DNA from: Pyrobaculum ferrireducens
GTDB lineage: Archaea; Thermoproteota; Thermoprotei; Thermoproteales; Thermoproteaceae
Assembly (NCBI RefSeq): GCF_000234805.1
Contig: NC_016645.1
Coordinates: forward strand, 186,001 to 250,000
Reading direction: 5' to 3'
DNA: 64,000 nt
The notes below the pieces were generated by a model. The model saw only the letters and a list, made by a program, of their open reading frames with translations, was not told the DNA's origin and ran no database searches. Shown in pieces: positions 17,732-25,988 of the stretch (positions are counted from its first letter, which is position 1; every line of letters starts with the position of its first letter). The position numbers and the translations under genes were made by a program.

Positions 17732-18553
17732 ATGCTTAAAGAGGTGAAGAGCGATGAACAGATTTATTCAAAGGTTGAGAAGATGGCCGACATGGCGAGG
17801 GCGGAGAGGGTAGGAGCGCTGGTGGAGGGATTCACCGCAGAGGGCGGGAGGCCAAGGGCTAGGCTGGTTGTCGAGGCGGACGGCGCGGCGGCGGAGTATC
17901 CGATAAGCCTAGGTGAACACAACGCAGTAAGGCTTCGCCTCGACACCACCAACCGCGAGGAGGCCGAGCGGAGGGCGGCGGTGCTTAGGGCTACTGGGGT
18001 GAGGGCTGAGGTAGGTAAATACTACCACAAATCGCTAGGCCGCGACATGTGGTACATAAACGTCTCAACAAACGCCCTAGCCGCCGAGTCTGTGCACGAG
18101 GCGGTTAGAAAGGCTGTGGCTGAGTTCCTTCTGTGGTGCAGAGAGGTGGGCGTGTTGGCGGAAGACGCCTACAGACGCCTAGCCGCGAAGTTTGAGAGGG
18201 GCATGCCGGAGTGGGGAGAGGTAAAGTTCTCCGTAAAGCTGACAGAAGACGGCGCCGTGGTAGTACAATATAGACCCAACGACCCCCAGTCCTTCAGCAA
18301 GGTGGTGGAGTTTCTGCGGGGGCTGGGCATGCGGGATAGATGCGAAGGCGACTGGTGCATAGTACACTTCACCGCTAGGGAGCCGGAGGGGGGCAGGCCG
18401 GGCTACGTACGCATTACCGTAGACGGCCTTAAGTACATCGGGTGGCTCGCCCTACACGGAGATGGCGAGGCGAGGGAGAAGGCCCAGCGGCTGAAAGAAA
18501 TGCTCCTAAGAGAAGCCGAGGCGAAGGGTGTGGAGGTGCGTAGGCGGCTATAA
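17732..18553 (+). CDS. PaREP2b-family protein, C-terminal part
   Basis: A 273-residue protein that resembles the PaREP2b family (repeat proteins first described in Pyrobaculum aerophilum, many copies of which are decayed). Recognisable stretches are RARLVVEADGAAAEYPI, EEAERRAAVLRATGVRAEVG, LGRDMWYINVSTNALAAESVHEAVR and DGLKYIGWLALHGDGEAREKA. Family members are usually longer, so this is likely an N-terminally shortened copy starting at ATG 17732. The frame is intact and codon use normal. Its 3' end meets an AT-rich block at about 18553. Confidence 0.65.
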   Translation: MLKEVKSDEQIYSKVEKMADMARAERVGALVEGFTAEGGRPRARLVVEADGAAAEYPISLGEHNAVRLRLDTTNREEAERRAAVLRATGVRAEVGKYYHKSLGRDMWYINVSTNALAAESVHEAVRKAVAEFLLWCREVGVLAEDAYRRLAAKFERGMPEWGEVKFSVKLTEDGAVVVQYRPNDPQSFSKVVEFLRGLGMRDRCEGDWCIVHFTAREPEGGRPGYVRITVDGLKYIGWLALHGDGEAREKAQRLKEMLLREAEAKGVEVRRRL

Positions 18554-18695
18554 AATTTAAAGCATAGTAGGCCTCGGTAGAAGTTAAACCTATGACTCTC
18601 GATATTTCAGATTCTAAGACACAAGCTACATTGTTTACATACTCATATATCTCGTTGACCCTCTCAGCTACTTTATGTGAAATGCCCCTAGGCAT
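18429..18695 (-). pseudogene. Small winged-helix-like protein, 3' end overwritten at a junction
   Basis: Third gene of an AT-rich cassette. The first 50 residues (MPRGISHKVAERVNEIYEYV ... SEISRVIGLTSTEAYYALNFIAA) look like a small DNA-binding helix-turn-helix. After the AT-rich to GC-rich junction near 18553 the frame continues for about 40 residues antisense to the PaREP2b gene, giving a Pro/Arg-rich tail (PSPRLLLG) unlikely to be native. So the gene probably lost its real 3' end when the two sequences were joined. It follows the 18699-18983 gene after 3 bases. Confidence 0.45.
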
Positions 18696-18698
18696 GTA

Positions 18699-18983
18699 TT
18701 ATCTCAGCTCTATCACCCACCTCGTCTCATCTAATTTTTTCAGCACGTAAGTACCGTCAGGCATTAAGTCCTTCTTGATTGGAATAAGCAATGTTCTGTA
18801 AGACAGTATTGCCTGTTTGCAGTTATCCGACGTTTTTCTCTCGCTTAGTTCAATTACTATTATCCTGTCAACGCGGCCTATACAATAGTAATACTTCAGC
18901 CAATCTACGGCATTATCCAAAAGCTTAACTTTAAGCCTTGTACCTTTTTTTGTGGCAAATAACAGAGATATGTTACTCTGCAT
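18699..18983 (-). CDS. Hypothetical protein of the AT-rich cassette
   Basis: A 94-residue protein not recognised. It is rich in Lys and Ile, with A/T-ending codons unlike the surrounding genes. Strand-forming segments (TRLKVKLL, DRIIVIELS, GTYVLKKLDETRWVIELR) alternate with a helix around WLKYYYC. The start overlaps the stop of the 50-residue upstream gene (ATGCAGAGTAA) and its stop is 3 bases before the next start, so all three genes form one transcript. A toxin or small viral-type protein is possible but unproven. Confidence 0.5.
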   Translation of the reverse strand: MQSNISLLFATKKGTRLKVKLLDNAVDWLKYYYCIGRVDRIIVIELSERKTSDNCKQAILSYRTLLIPIKKDLMPDGTYVLKKLDETRWVIELR

Positions 18984-19125
18984 ATTTGCTCTTCAATAGC
19001 TCTATGCATTCCTCTTTATGTCTTTCACATAGTTCCAATAAGGCCTCTATTTTCTTAGATGCTGAGAGATTCCCCAACTCCCTCAGTTTCTCATACACTT
19101 TCTGAGAAATCCCCACACTTTTCAT
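18973..19125 (-). CDS. 50-residue helical protein, first gene of the AT-rich cassette
   Basis: Encodes a small basic/acidic protein beginning MKSVGISQKVYEKLREL and ending ELLKSKYAE. An N-terminal strand then two helices would suit a ribbon-helix-helix antitoxin or repressor, but there is no firm match. An ATG at 19149 is in frame, yet an ACTTAAAT box near 19155 puts the leaderless start at ATG 19125, which also leaves the RHH-like strand at the N-terminus. Low GC and codon use set it apart from the region. Confidence 0.5.
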   Translation of the reverse strand: MKSVGISQKVYEKLRELGNLSASKKIEALLELCERHKEECIELLKSKYAE

Positions 19126-19189
19126 AAGAGACGAAAGAAAAAGCAACATTTAAGTTTTTCGCTTTACTAATTCTCAAAAAGTTGGTTAA

Positions 19190-19741
19190 TATTGTCTATT
19201 ATTTCGCTTTCGGGGTAGTGAACGGAGTAGCCAGACATACCGTTTTCGAACATGGCAAACGGAGGAATACTTCCGGGAGGGAGAGCAGTGGGGCTCCGTA
19301 AAGCCGCCTTTCGAGAAGGAGGTTGAGGTAGAGGGCAAGAGAGTGAAGGTATGCGTCGAGGAGGTAGAGGCTGGCGTAAAGCAAAGCAAGACGAGGGAGC
19401 ACCTAGTCGTTAAGATAAGGGCAAGGGTGTTCGAGGAGGGGCAGGGGGTGGCTGTGGAAAAGAGTAGCGAAGTTACATTAGAAAAGGATGCGAGTTTCTT
19501 CAAGATCACTGACGGCATGATCTATGGCTATGTAATTATACGCGGCGACACAGAGAAAGAGCGCGAGGCGGACTACGCGAGGACGGCAACTGTGCTGAAA
19601 ACCCTGGGGATAGAGGGGTGGTCAGTCAGTAAAGAAGGGGGAAAGCTGAAAAAGATACGCCTCACCGGCGGCGCCCTAGACACCCTCATGCGCATAGAAC
19701 CCGTATGCGCCGCCATGGGCATATGCCAAAAACCAAAATGA
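19190..19741 (+). pseudogene. PaREP2a-like fragment, lacks a start
   Basis: The frame opens after a TAA at 19187 and has no ATG, GTG or TTG start before 19343, although coding-like sequence (TWQTEEYFREGEQWGSVKPP, then FEKEVEVEGKRV) clearly runs through from about 19245. The remainder (KVCVEEVEAGVKQSKTREHL ... LKTLGIEGWSVSKEGGKLKKI ... LMRIEPVCAAMGIC) resembles PaREP2a-type repeat proteins of Pyrobaculum. It is therefore a 5'-truncated copy, probably inactive unless GTG 19343 is used. It lies directly beyond the AT-rich cassette. Confidence 0.55.
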
Positions 19742-19746
19742 AATGT

Positions 19747-20232
19747 CTACTGAGGTCTCTTTAGATAGCTGAGGAGTCCCCCTGCTTTCAGTATCTCAAG
19801 AGGCAGGCCTCTCAGCGGTTTGCCCACTACATCCTCGCCCGTCGTCAGGTTCTTCACAGTCCCGCTTTCCACATCGACCTCTAGCTCGTCTCCCTCCCTG
19901 ACCCTCTGCCTTATTCCGGGCGCTTGGAGGACTGGGAGCCCCACGTTGACGGCGTTTCGGAAGAATATCCTGGCGAAGCTCTCCGCCACCACGGCCAGCA
20001 CCCCGGCGCCCTTTAGGGCGATGGCAGCTTGTTCCCGCGATGAGCCCATGCCGAACGCCTTGCCGGCTACCAAGACCGCGCCTTTCGCTTTCTTGGGGAA
20101 CTCTGGGTCGAGTGGCTCCATGGCGTGTTGGCCCAGCACGGCTGGGTCTGTGTACACGAGATATTTAGCAGGGATAATGACATCTGTGTCGATTTTGTCG
20201 CCGTATGTAATTGCCCTCCCTCTAATCTTCAT
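19747..20232 (-). CDS. leuD: 3-isopropylmalate/homoaconitate dehydratase small subunit
   Basis: The 161-residue swivel-domain partner of the LeuC-type subunit. Typical family features are DKIDTDVIIPAKYLVYTD near residue 12, the substrate loop GKAFGMGSSREQAA near 57, and SFARIFFRNAVNVGLPV near 85. The gene ends 6 bases after the PaREP2a fragment. It is divergent from the LeuA-type gene, with TATATATAC at about 20248-20258 in the gap as the likely promoter. Confidence 0.9.
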   Translation of the reverse strand: MKIRGRAITYGDKIDTDVIIPAKYLVYTDPAVLGQHAMEPLDPEFPKKAKGAVLVAGKAFGMGSSREQAAIALKGAGVLAVVAESFARIFFRNAVNVGLPVLQAPGIRQRVREGDELEVDVESGTVKNLTTGEDVVGKPLRGLPLEILKAGGLLSYLKRPQ

Positions 20233-20320
20233 AGAGTGGCTAATGGGCGTGGGTATATATACATTCCTTGTGGGTGATATATAAGAGGAAAGATTTATAT
20301 AGATGCAGATTTAGGCACAT

Positions 20321-21474
20321 ATGGCTTCGGGGCTCGTACAATAAGGATCTTCGATACAACTCTGAGAGACGGCGAGCAGATGCCCGGCGTCGCCTTATCC
20401 CCCGGCGAGAAGCTCCAGATCGCCTTGGCGCTGGACGAGGCTGGTGTGGATATGATTGAGGCGGGCTTCGCCGCCGTTTCGAGAGACGAGAAGATGGCGA
20501 TTAGGCAGATCTCTAAGGAGGTTTCCACCGCAAAGGTAGTCAGCCTAGCCAGGATGTCTAAAGCCGACGTGGACGCCGCGTTGGATGCCGACGTGGACAT
20601 GGTCCACGTATTTATCGCGACTTCCGACATCCATCTGAAGTACAAGCTAGGCATCTCCAGGGAGGAGGCTCTTAGGAGGATAGAGGAGGTGGTGTCCTAT
20701 GCGAAGTCCCACGGCGTGGAGGTCTTGTTCAGCGCGGAGGACGCGACGAGGAGCGACTTGGAGTACCTGGCGGAGGCTTATAGGAGGGCCGTTGAGGCGG
20801 GGGCTGACGAGATAAACGTGCCCGACACCGTGGGGGTCATGACCCCCAGCAGAATGGCCTACTTGGTGAGGTACCTAAAGGAGCGTCTGCCTCCTGTGCC
20901 TATGCACGTGCACTGCCACGACGACTTCGGCATGGCTGTGGCCAACACGGTCACCGCCATTGAAAACGGCGCGGACGTGGCGCAGGTTGTGGTTAACAAC
21001 TTCGGCGAGAGGGCGGGCAACGCGGCGCTGGAGGAGGTGGTGGCGGCGGTGCACTACCTCCTGGGCTTGAGAACTAACGTAAAGCTTGAGAAGCTGTACG
21101 GGCTGTCTCAGCTGGTTTCTAAGCTGTTCGGCGTGCCGGTCCCGCCTAACAAGGCGGTGGTGGGGGAAAACGCCTTTAGCCACGAGGCGGGCATCCACGT
21201 ACACGGGGTGCTGAACAACCCCTTCACCTACGAGCCCATGAGGCCCGAAGACGTTGGCAATAAAAGGAGGATTGTGCTGGGCAAGCACTCGGGCCGGCAC
21301 TCAGTGGCGTGGGCGTTGAAGAACATGGGCGTGGAGCCGAGCGACGAGCTGGTGGACTACGTGCTGGACGCCGTCAAGGAGCTGGCTGTGAGGAAGGTCA
21401 GAGTCGACGAGGTGGTGCTTAGGGAACTCGTGAATAGATATAACCGGGGAGTTTCAGCGACTCATGCCGTATAG
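20321..21474 (+). pseudogene. leuA: LeuA-type synthase (isopropylmalate/citramalate) with a 5' frame break
   Basis: A DRE-TIM condensing enzyme without the C-terminal regulatory domain. [28 protein letters not shown] and LGKHSGRHS are intact. The essential N-terminal motif [17 protein letters not shown] is in frame with the body but upstream of the first in-frame ATG (20380). A TATA box (ATTTATATA, about 20293-20301) points to ATG 20321, which is in another frame and stops after seven codons. One extra G in the run TCGGGGCT (20328-20333) would join them as [20 protein letters not shown]. So either a one-base deletion, an assembly error, or an unusual start. Confidence 0.75.
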
Positions 21475-22441
21475 ACTACTGGTAATCCCCGGCGACGGCA
21501 TCGGGCCGGAGGTTGTGGAGGCGGCTATGCATGTCATAAGGGCCGCGGCGTCTAGATACGGCGTTGAGTTTGAGATAAAGACGGGAGAGGCTGGCGACGT
21601 TGCTTTGAGGAAATACGGCGCCGCGATGCCGCAGGATGTTTTGAAACTCGCCGACGCCGCCGACGTCATTTTTAAAGGCCCTATCGGCGAATCTGCCTAC
21701 GACGTGACTTCGCTAATTAGGATGCGGTACACCCTTTACGCAAATATCAGGCCGGTGAAGAACCTGCCCGGCGTGCCTGCGGTCAAGGATATAGACTGCG
21801 TGTTCGTCAGAGAGAACGTGGAGGACGTGTATGTAGGCGCCGAGTATAAAGTGGGGGGCGTCGCCATTGCGCTTAAGGTCATTACCGAACAAGGCACGAG
21901 GCGCGTGGCGAGGGTGGCGAGGCGCTACGCCGAGGCGCGGCGGCGGAAGGTGACTGTCGTCCACAAGGCCAACGTGCTGAGGATCACAGACGGCTTTTTT
22001 AGAGACGTGGCGCTGGAGGAGCTGAAGGGGCTTGAAGTTGACCAGATGTACGTCGACGCGGCGGCTATGGAGCTTGTGAGGAACCCCGCGAGGTTCGACG
22101 TGGTTTTGACGACCAACCAGTACGGCGATATATTAACCGACCTCGCGGCGCAGGTGGCCGGGGGGATAGGCCTAGCGCCGAGCGGCAACATCGGCGACTA
22201 TAAGGCCATGTTCGAGCCTGTGCACGGGGCGGCCTTCGACATCGCCGGCAGGGGGGTGGCCAACCCCATCGCCACAATACTCTCAGCCGCCTTGATGTTT
22301 GAATGGCTTGGGAGGAGAGACGCCGCCGAAGCCATAAGAAGAGCTGTTGAGAAAAGTTTAGAGGCTGGTATAAAAACTCCAGATATTGGTGGCAGAAGCT
22401 CAACAATAGAAGTAGGGAAGTATATTGCATCAATTCTATAG
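21464..22441 (+). CDS. leuB: Isopropylmalate/homoisocitrate dehydrogenase
   Basis: A 325-residue NAD-dependent beta-decarboxylating dehydrogenase that oxidises and decarboxylates isopropylmalate or homoisocitrate. Signatures: GDGIGPEVV at the N-terminus, LYANIRPVK near 86, [12 protein letters not shown] near 107, and the metal site [29 protein letters not shown] near 205. It overlaps the LeuA-type stop by 11 bases, so the two are co-translated. The substrate-choice loop ([10 protein letters not shown]) is not decisive between leucine and lysine pathways. Confidence 0.9.
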   Translation: MPYRLLVIPGDGIGPEVVEAAMHVIRAAASRYGVEFEIKTGEAGDVALRKYGAAMPQDVLKLADAADVIFKGPIGESAYDVTSLIRMRYTLYANIRPVKNLPGVPAVKDIDCVFVRENVEDVYVGAEYKVGGVAIALKVITEQGTRRVARVARRYAEARRRKVTVVHKANVLRITDGFFRDVALEELKGLEVDQMYVDAAAMELVRNPARFDVVLTTNQYGDILTDLAAQVAGGIGLAPSGNIGDYKAMFEPVHGAAFDIAGRGVANPIATILSAALMFEWLGRRDAAEAIRRAVEKSLEAGIKTPDIGGRSSTIEVGKYIASIL

Positions 22442-22452
22442 TACGGAAGAAG

Positions 22453-22484
22453 TTACTGCGCAACTTGTTGAACATTCGCAGTAA
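22453..22484. repeat. Hairpin after leuB
   Basis: A perfect 8-bp inverted repeat TTACTGCG/CGCAGTAA separated by 16 bases that themselves hold CAAC-TT-GTTG. It starts 12 bases after the leuB stop and precedes the gdhA promoter. It could be a transcript end structure or a regulator site; no T run follows, so a classic terminator is doubtful. Confidence 0.45.
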
Positions 22485-22597
22485 TTTTCCGTCTCGTTGC
22501 TGTGCGAATTTCATATATTTTCAACGCCACGCAGTATAAATATGGTATATATATATGGTTTGTAAATATTTATTAACACATCATAATATGTCTCAAT

Positions 22598-23848
22598 ATG
22601 GCGGAAAACGGTAAATTCCTTAGCTACGTGCTTCAAAACTTGAAGAGAGGGGTTGAGCTCGGCGGCTTTCCAGAGGACTTCTATAAAATAATTTCTAAGC
22701 CGAAGAGAATACTCCAAGTCTCTATCCCTGTGAAAATGGATAACGGCAGGTACGAGGTGTTTGAGGGTTATCGTGTTCAGCATTGTGACGTTCTTGGTCC
22801 TTTTAAGGGTGGTGTTCGTTTTCATCCTGAGGTTACTCTTGCCGACGACGTGGCTTTGGCTGTTTTGATGACGCTTAAAAACAGCCTCGCGGGTCTTCCC
22901 TACGGAGGGGCTAAGGGGGCTGTTAGAGTTGACCCCAAGAAGCTCTCCCAGCGGGAGCTTGAAGAACTGTCGAGAGGCTACGCCAGAGCCATAGCCCCGC
23001 TGATAGGAGACGTGGTTGACATCCCAGCCCCAGACGTGGGGACAAACGCCCAGATAATGGCATGGATGGTAGACGAATACTCCAAACTAAAGGGCTACAA
23101 CGTGCCCGGCGTATTCACCTCCAAACCCCCAGAGCTCTGGGGAAACCCAGTAAGAGAATACGCCACAGGCTTCGGAGTGGCGGCGGCGGCGAAGGCGGCG
23201 GCCGACAAGCTGTGGGGTGGGATCGAGGGTAGAACTGTCGCCATCCACGGCGCGGGAAACACGGGCGCATGGGCCGCCTACTGGCTGGAGAAAATGGGGG
23301 CGAAGATCGTAGCGGTGTCGAATACCAAGGGGTCTGTCTTCAATAAGGTGGGTATACCTGCCGACGAAATTTTGAAAGTCTATACGCGCGAGAAATCGAT
23401 ACTGGAGCTTGAGGGGGAGAAAAGCGAGAGTACAGATCTCCCGCTCTATGTAGAGGCCGACGTGCTTATTCCTGCTGCTATTGAGAATGTTATTCGTGGG
23501 GATAATGTGGGTGGTGTTAGAGCTAGGGTTGTGGTGGAGGGGGCTAATGGCCCTACTACGCCGGAGGCTGAGCGGGTTTTGTACCAGCGGGGTGTCTTGG
23601 TGGTGCCAGACATCCTTGCAAACGCCGGGGGGGTGGTGATGTCCTACTTGGAGTGGGTGGAGAATCTCCAGTGGTATATATGGGACGAGGAAGAGACTAG
23701 GCGCAGGCTGGAGTCTATAATGACCACCAACTTCAACCGGGTATACCAGAGGTGGGAAAGGGAAAAGCAGTGGACTATGAGAGACGTAGCGATAGTCACA
23801 GCCCTAGAGAGAATATACAAAACAATGAAAACAAGAGGATGGATCTAG
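22598..23848 (+). CDS. gdhA: Glutamate dehydrogenase
   Basis: A 416-residue hexameric-type enzyme that interconverts glutamate with 2-oxoglutarate and ammonia. The substrate site [13 protein letters not shown] and active-site Lys segment [14 protein letters not shown] are near residues 66 and 104; the Rossmann dinucleotide motif is [12 protein letters not shown] near 214. The ATG is 26 bases below a TATTTATTAAC box, so it is leaderless. Two internal stretches (about 22765-22865 and 23465-23545) use T-ending codons far more than the rest. Coenzyme preference cannot be decided safely. Confidence 0.95.
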   Translation: MAENGKFLSYVLQNLKRGVELGGFPEDFYKIISKPKRILQVSIPVKMDNGRYEVFEGYRVQHCDVLGPFKGGVRFHPEVTLADDVALAVLMTLKNSLAGLPYGGAKGAVRVDPKKLSQRELEELSRGYARAIAPLIGDVVDIPAPDVGTNAQIMAWMVDEYSKLKGYNVPGVFTSKPPELWGNPVREYATGFGVAAAAKAAADKLWGGIEGRTVAIHGAGNTGAWAAYWLEKMGAKIVAVSNTKGSVFNKVGIPADEILKVYTREKSILELEGEKSESTDLPLYVEADVLIPAAIENVIRGDNVGGVRARVVVEGANGPTTPEAERVLYQRGVLVVPDILANAGGVVMSYLEWVENLQWYIWDEEETRRRLESIMTTNFNRVYQRWEREKQWTMRDVAIVTALERIYKTMKTRGWI

Positions 23849-24051
23849 TCCACGGTGGGGGCTATAAGCTCGATTAGGTCTTTCGGGCACTCTGTCTCGA
23901 GGATTTCCCGCGCCCGCTCGCCTACTTTCTGAGTCACGAGGCCTTGTTTATACAGCTTGTAGAGCTGGTATACAGTTCTGCACTTCAACGTGAGGTCTGC
24001 TGTGAATTTCTCCACAGCGGCTTTCAGCCTGGCGTCTGCGAGGTAGTACAC
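23845..24051 (-). CDS. Small hypothetical helical protein
   Basis: Encodes 68 residues with three predicted helices ([52 protein letters not shown]) and two cysteines. No family was recognised. It overlaps the end of gdhA by four bases on the opposite strand, and lies just downstream of the predicted metallopeptidase gene in the same direction, with which it may be co-transcribed. Confidence 0.5.
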   Translation of the reverse strand: MYYLADARLKAAVEKFTADLTLKCRTVYQLYKLYKQGLVTQKVGERAREILETECPKDLIELIAPTVD

Positions 24052-24079
24052 GTATTTCGTTGCCTCGTGTTTTTTAAGC

Positions 24080-24466
24080 CTATAGTTGCTTTTTGAGAGA
24101 GGGAAAGTCGTCGCATTTAAAAAGCTTGACGTATCTCCTGTAGTCCCTCCAGAAGTATCTATTGTGTGGCCTCAGCGCCCCGCTACCTGTAGAGGGTATG
24201 TGCGCCAGCTCATGGGCCACAGCCCGGACCCTCGCCTCGCAACTAAGCTCTGCGAAGTGTCTCAGAAGCTCCACGACGTAGAGGGGGCGTAGCCCGTAGA
24301 CTTCCTGAAATATCTTGTTTAGCCCCCAGATCCTCGCCACAGCCCGGGAGCGGGAGTTGGGATTGTAGACCACCGCGATGTCGACACCGAGCAGGTGACC
24401 TATGCCGTGTCTCACAACGGCGTTTTTTAGATCTGTCTCCACCTCGGCGAGTCTGATATAAGCCAC
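24080..24466 (-). CDS. Predicted HExxH metallopeptidase-like protein
   Basis: A 128-residue protein whose centre carries HELAH within RVRAVAHELAHIPSTGSGALRPHNRYFWRD, i.e. an HExxH zinc motif with a further His 15 residues on, as in short archaeal and phage putative metallopeptidases. A preceding helix (VVELLRHFAELSCEARVR) would carry the support for the site. No signal peptide. The substrate is unknown. The gene is divergent from the amino-acid permease. Confidence 0.6.
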   Translation of the reverse strand: MAYIRLAEVETDLKNAVVRHGIGHLLGVDIAVVYNPNSRSRAVARIWGLNKIFQEVYGLRPLYVVELLRHFAELSCEARVRAVAHELAHIPSTGSGALRPHNRYFWRDYRRYVKLFKCDDFPSLKKQL

Positions 24467-24540
24467 GTCGCGCGCCAGATAGTAGGTTATAAATCAGCCG
24501 CGCCGTAAAAAGCTTTTTAAATCGGCGAACTAGCCGCGGT

Positions 24541-25230
24541 ATGGCTATAGAAAACTATTTAGAAGCTCTTCAATACGTCGTACTCGGCATACCCACAACC
24601 ATGTCTCTTGCACTCCTCTCTTTTGTAATAGGGCTAGTTCTGGGCTCCATACTCCTGCTGGTCAGGTTCTTCCTGCCGAAGCCGCTGCCTTGGCTGGCCT
24701 CCGCCTACGTAGAGGCGTTCCGCGGAACACCCCTCCTGGTGCAGATATTCATAATATACTTCGGGGTGGGAGGCTACTTGAAGAGCTACGGCATTAACAT
24801 AGATCCGTTCACCGCCGGGGTGATAGCCTTGGGGCTCAACAGCGCCGCCTACCAAGCCGAGATATTCCGCTCGGCGGTCCAAGCCATCCCTATGGAGCAG
24901 TACCTAACCGCCGAGGCCTACGCCTTTACGAAAACCCAGACGTTTCGCCACATCATCATGCCTCAAGCCCTTAGAATCGCCCTCCCCGCCCTGATGAATG
25001 AGCTGGTCCTCCTGATAAAAGACTCCTCCCTAGTGGCCGTCATAGGCGTCACGCCCCCCGACATATTTAGAAGAGCAGACTACTACTCCGCGTCTAAATT
25101 CGCCTACTTCGAAGCCTACATGGCGGCCGCGACTATATACTTCATAATCTGCTACACCATGGTGAAGATCAGCCACCTCATCGAGCGGAAGTACGCCATA
25201 CCTGGATATTTAAGAAGAGGCATAATATAG
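24541..25230 (+). CDS. Polar amino acid ABC transporter permease
   Basis: A 229-residue HisM/GlnP-type membrane protein with about five transmembrane segments (residues 15-40, 50-72, 90-108 and two near the C-terminus). The cytoplasmic EAA loop is seen as EAYAFTKTQTFRHIIMPQAL near residue 128. The ATG lies 25 bases below CTTTTTAAAT, so it is leaderless. It is followed after 3 bases by the matching ATPase. No substrate-binding protein gene is found within this window. Confidence 0.88.
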   Translation: MAIENYLEALQYVVLGIPTTMSLALLSFVIGLVLGSILLLVRFFLPKPLPWLASAYVEAFRGTPLLVQIFIIYFGVGGYLKSYGINIDPFTAGVIALGLNSAAYQAEIFRSAVQAIPMEQYLTAEAYAFTKTQTFRHIIMPQALRIALPALMNELVLLIKDSSLVAVIGVTPPDIFRRADYYSASKFAYFEAYMAAATIYFIICYTMVKISHLIERKYAIPGYLRRGII

Positions 25231-25233
25231 GCC

Positions 25234-25968
25234 ATGTCCGCCATAGTCTCCGTAAGAGACCTCCACGTGTCCTACGGAGCCTTGGAGGTTGTGAAAGGCG
25301 TGGATCTCGACGTGGCACAGGGGGAGAAGGTGGTGATAATGGGCCCCTCCGGCTCAGGCAAATCCACCTTCCTCCGGTCGCTTATCTGGCTGGTAAAGCC
25401 CAGAAGCGGCCGCGTGGTGATCGACGGCGTCGAGGTCTCGCCGCAAACCCTCATGGAGGTTAGGAAAAAGATCGGCTTTGTATTTCAGCACTACAACCTC
25501 TTCCCGCACCTCAGAGTGGTGGACAACATCGTGCTCCCCCTCGTAAAAGTCCACAAGCTCACCCGCGCCGAGGCCCTCCAGAGGGCTGAAGAGGCCCTGA
25601 GGGTGGTGGGCCTCTTGGAGAAGGCCAGGTCCTACCCCCTACAGCTCTCCGGCGGGCAACAACAGAGGGTAGCCATAGCGAGGGCGCTGGCCATAAGGCC
25701 CAGGTTGCTGATGCTCGACGAGCCCACCAGCGCCCTCGACCCCGAGCTCGTGGAGGAGGTGCTACAGGTGCTGGAAGACGTCGCGCGGAGGGGGACGACT
25801 ATGCTGATAGTTACCCACGAAGTGGACTTCGCCCTAGACGTGGCCGACAGGGTGGTCTTCTTCGACGGGGGCAAGATCGTGGAGGAGGGCCCCCCCGACA
25901 TTTTATACAACCCAGCCACGGAGCGTTTTAGACAATTCCTAAAAAGGCTCCACAAGAGAACAGCTTAA
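25234..25968 (+). CDS. Polar amino acid ABC transporter ATP-binding protein
   Basis: A 244-residue GlnQ-type ATPase that powers uptake through the preceding permease. Walker A is GPSGSGKST near residue 35, the Q-loop is in FVFQHYNLFPHLRV, the signature is LSGGQQQRVAIARAL near 138, and Walker B is LLMLDEPTSALDPE near 160, followed by the H-loop IVTHEVDFAL. Every catalytic motif is intact. Operon with the permease; the binding protein must be supplied from elsewhere. Confidence 0.92.
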   Translation: MSAIVSVRDLHVSYGALEVVKGVDLDVAQGEKVVIMGPSGSGKSTFLRSLIWLVKPRSGRVVIDGVEVSPQTLMEVRKKIGFVFQHYNLFPHLRVVDNIVLPLVKVHKLTRAEALQRAEEALRVVGLLEKARSYPLQLSGGQQQRVAIARALAIRPRLLMLDEPTSALDPELVEEVLQVLEDVARRGTTMLIVTHEVDFALDVADRVVFFDGGKIVEEGPPDILYNPATERFRQFLKRLHKRTA

Positions 25969-25988
25969 GAAGGGAAGTCGGGAAGTAT

